From Streptomyces hokutonensis (GTDB lineage: Bacteria > Actinomycetota > Actinomycetes > Streptomycetales > Streptomycetaceae), in NCBI RefSeq assembly GCF_000376565.1, contig NZ_BARG01000101.1, positions 1 through 60,952 of the forward strand: a stretch of 60,952 nucleotides of DNA, written 5' to 3'. The notes beneath the pieces are model-generated. The model made no database searches, was not told the DNA's origin, and saw only the letters and a list, made by a program, of their open reading frames with translations. Every line of letters begins with the position of its first letter. The stretch's first letter is position 1. Both the position numbers and the translations under genes were made by a program. Below, in pieces: positions 59,105 to 60,952 of this stretch.

Positions 59105-60807
59105 CGTGAACTCCCCTCGTCCTGGCGGTCGTTGGTGCGGGACGTGATCAGGCGGGAGGCGATCGAGGGGAGCAGCAGGAGGCCCAGGATCAGGGTGGCT
59201 GCCAGGAGCATCAGGGTCTGGGTGGTGGTCCAGCCGTGTTCGGTGGAGACCGCTACCGGCTGGGCCAGGGAGATCGTGCCGTCCGCCGCGGCTGCCGCTG
59301 CCGTGCCGGTTCCGCCGGACGCGGTTCCTGTTCCGCCCGAGGTGAGGGTCTGGCCGGTGTCGGGGTCTACGGAGGGTTGTGCGGAGCCGCCGGTGCCGCC
59401 GGTTGTGGTGGTACCTGTGCCGCCCGTCGTGGTGCCGCCCGTGCTGCCGCCGGACGTGGTGCCGCCGCCCGAACTGCCGTTGCTCGTTGAGGACTTCGCG
59501 CCGCCGCTGCCCGTCGTGCAGGCCGTCGCGCCCTGTTTGTCGCAGGGCGAGGGGTAAGGCGCCGTCTCCGCCAGCTTGTTGCGGCCGTCGGTGGTGAAGG
59601 TCGGGTTGTTGCAGTTCTTGATGTTGATGTTCTGTGCTCGCACGCCGGGGATGCGCTTGATCTGGTCGAAGCCCGCCTTCACCAGGTTGATCGGGAGGGG
59701 TGAGTAGCCGAGCGACGGAGCCTGTTGCTGGCCCTGGCACATGAAGTAGTAGGAGAAGGCGCCCAGCGTCTTGCCCTTGTCCTTCGTGAACGTGCCCTGC
59801 ACCTTCAGCGGCAGGATCATGTACGAGTAGCTGGAGAGCGGGTAGTTGCGCTTGTCGGTGTCGTTGTAGACGCCGTTGAGCTGCTGGGTGAGGTAGTCGG
59901 CCGAGCTCTTGTTCGTGTTGATCTTCGCCTTGAGAAGCGAGACCGCGACGTTCTTCGGGGTCGGCTCGGTGTAGTAGCCCGCGTGGTTGAGGACCTTGGC
60001 GACCGGATAGTGCGCGTTGAGGGCGTAGGAGTAGTTGACGTAACCGATCGCGCCCTCGCCGTAGTTCTGGGCGATGTAGCCGGCCACGCCGAGGTCGCCG
60101 GACTGGGCGATCATGCCGGAGACGGTCGGGTAGTACGAGGTCTGGCCGCAGGCGCCCGAGCGGCCGACCTTCGCGCAGTACGCGTTCCAGAGGGACTTGT
60201 GCTGGGCCGCCATCCACATCGTGAACTGGGCGGTGGAGCCGGAGCCGTCCGAGCGGACGACGGGGACGATGGTGCGGTGCGGGAGTTGGAGCCCTGGGTT
60301 GTCGGCCTTGATCACCGGGTCGTCCCAGGTCTTGACCGCCCCCGTGAAGATCTTGGTGACCACCGCGCCGGAGAGGCGGAGGTTGGTGACCCGCTTGCCG
60401 TTGACGGTCAGGTGGTACATGAACACCGTGCCGCCGGCCACGATCGGCATGTAGGCGTACGACCCCGAGCCGGGGCGTTCCGCGGCGCTGCCGTCGGTGG
60501 GGTGGGTCTGGAACGGGATGTCCGACACCGCGAAGTCGACGGTCCCGCTGAGGAATTGGCGCCGTCCGTCGGAGGAGCCGGTGCCCGCGTAACTGATCCG
60601 CATGCCGTACTGGTTGACCGCGCGGCGCCATTCGTCGACGGCGTTCTCCGCCCAGGTGGAGCCGGCGCCGGAGATGGGGGTGTAACTGTCGGCGGCGGCG
60701 GGGCCGGCGAGTGGCCCTGCCAGTAGGGCGGTGAGGGTGGTCATGATCGCGGCCAGGGTTCCCAGTGCCCGTAGGCGGCGGAGAGGGGCGGTGAGGTGGC
60801 TGGGCAT
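59101..60807 (-). CDS. Exported PstS-like protein with C-terminal membrane anchor
   Basis: A 568-residue protein. Signal peptide of about 40 residues, then a PstS-type phosphate-binding fold (SGAGSTWAENAVDEWRRAVNQYGMRISYAGTGSSDGRRQFLSG; VDFAVSDIPFQ; VPVVRSDGSGSTAQFTMWM; YVNYSYALNAHYPVAKV). A long Ser/Gly/Thr-rich spacer follows (about 445-520), and a final membrane span (TLMLLAATLILGLLLLPSIAS) with a short charged tail. PstS is usually a lipoprotein; here anchoring is by a C-terminal helix. The SGxGSTxA and SDGSGST loops match phosphate-binding residues. The ATG at 60807 follows GGAGAGAC and overlaps the upstream stop by one base. Confidence 0.88.
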   Translation of the reverse strand: MPSHLTAPLRRLRALGTLAAIMTTLTALLAGPLAGPAAADSYTPISGAGSTWAENAVDEWRRAVNQYGMRISYAGTGSSDGRRQFLSGTVDFAVSDIPFQTHPTDGSAAERPGSGSYAYMPIVAGGTVFMYHLTVNGKRVTNLRLSGAVVTKIFTGAVKTWDDPVIKADNPGLQLPHRTIVPVVRSDGSGSTAQFTMWMAAQHKSLWNAYCAKVGRSGACGQTSYYPTVSGMIAQSGDLGVAGYIAQNYGEGAIGYVNYSYALNAHYPVAKVLNHAGYYTEPTPKNVAVSLLKAKINTNKSSADYLTQQLNGVYNDTDKRNYPLSSYSYMILPLKVQGTFTKDKGKTLGAFSYYFMCQGQQQAPSLGYSPLPINLVKAGFDQIKRIPGVRAQNINIKNCNNPTFTTDGRNKLAETAPYPSPCDKQGATACTTGSGGAKSSTSNGSSGGGTTSGGSTGGTTTGGTGTTTTGGTGGSAQPSVDPDTGQTLTSGGTGTASGGTGTAAAAAADGTISLAQPVAVSTEHGWTTTQTLMLLAATLILGLLLLPSIASRLITSRTNDRQDEGSSR

Positions 60808-60952
60808 CAGTCGGTCTCTCCGGGTGCGGGCTGGTGGGTGGCGGGGTTTTCGTTCCCACCCGCACCACCCGTGACAGTTGCGTCGTCGGGTGCGGGTGGC
60901 CCCTGTGGGGCGGGTTCGCCGTCGGCGGCCGCGCGTAGTTCGTCGTTTCCGT
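60807..60952 (-). CDS. 3' end of an upstream gene, start outside window
   Basis: The last 47 codons of a minus-strand reading frame end at 60807, where TGA overlaps the ATG of the PstS-like gene by one base (TGATG). The visible part is Pro/Gly/Ala-rich (GEPAPQGPPAPDDATVTGG; ending HQPAPGETD) and is largely encoded by repeat copy B. The tight stop-start overlap indicates translational coupling, so the cluster continues to the right. Confidence 0.5.
   Translation of the reverse strand, partial: GNDELRAAADGEPAPQGPPAPDDATVTGGAGGNENPATHQPAPGETD
60853..60933. repeat. 81-bp repeat, copy B
   Basis: Second copy of the element at 59002-59082. Here it lies upstream of the PstS-like gene at 60807 and is read in a different frame from copy A, giving the Pro/Gly-rich tail of the partial upstream gene. 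Confidence 0.8.

Noticed and set aside
56390..60868. A single 1492-codon minus frame joining the PstS-like and large exported genes
   Set aside because: Its first ~530 residues are Arg/Pro/His-rich shadow sequence of the PstS-like gene; the real large protein begins near 59104 or 58990.

Overview
The window looks like chromosomal DNA of a Streptomyces or very close relative. It is strongly GC-rich with G/C-biased third codon positions and frequent GTG starts after GGAG-type ribosome binding sites. It carries typical streptomycete families: Scr1-type XRE regulators with DUF397 partners, a LAETG sortase-E substrate, DUF6479, DUF6445 and DUF1062 proteins. No rRNA, tRNA, CRISPR array, transposase or phage module was seen. 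Genes are dense and no gene-free stretch exceeds about 300 bases.

Layout. 1-8.7 kb: tail-less start of an acidic Pro/Glu/Ala-rich protein, a DUF6461-like gene, an FUSC-type membrane protein, a membrane-anchored EEP phosphatase, an SH3-domain secreted protein and a SpoIIE/PP2C phosphatase. 8.7-10.7 kb: a protein of unknown function with an in-frame minisatellite, plus a 230-bp tandem duplication of its 3' end. 10.7-14.4 kb: a TetR-controlled catabolic or detoxifying unit (HSL esterase, FAD monooxygenase, RidA-like protein) with two matching operators. 14.3-22.4 kb: an M20 amidohydrolase, a ribosome-inactivating protein with an intact active site, a large XRE-NTPase-TM-WD40 protein, an MscS-like channel protein and a small secreted protein resembling aerolysin-type pore formers. 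22.5-26.2 kb: a decayed Uma2 gene, a tiny secreted peptide, an Scr1/DUF397 module and an XRE-TPR regulator. 26.3-31 kb: an ArsP_1-type permease with a TIGR03943 partner, then a TerD domain fused to a PD-(D/E)XK nuclease domain. 31-36.8 kb: a DJ-1 protein, an editing-domain-free threonyl-tRNA synthetase paralogue behind a Thr-codon leader peptide and terminator, a nucleoside hydrolase, an HtrA-like protease and an LAETG surface protein. 37-50 kb: GH13 glucosidase, assorted small or secreted proteins, a second TetR/FAD-monooxygenase pair, an orphan histidine kinase, a beta-propeller/Ig secreted protein and an RTX-repeat protein. 51-61 kb: a minus-strand cluster with two PstS-like exported proteins, a third large exported protein, a sortase-fold protein lacking its catalytic residues, and a PstB ATPase, with no permease inside the window.

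The strongest candidates for new biology are the threonine attenuator with its truncated synthetase (32.0-33.6 kb), the Pst-like exported cluster with its dead sortase (52.4-61 kb), the TerD-nuclease fusion (28.2-30.2 kb), and the RIP and possible pore-former pair (15.7-22.3 kb). A recurring structural theme is repeat DNA at gene ends: two independent tandem duplications of gene 3' ends, and dispersed repeat elements that have become part of reading frames.
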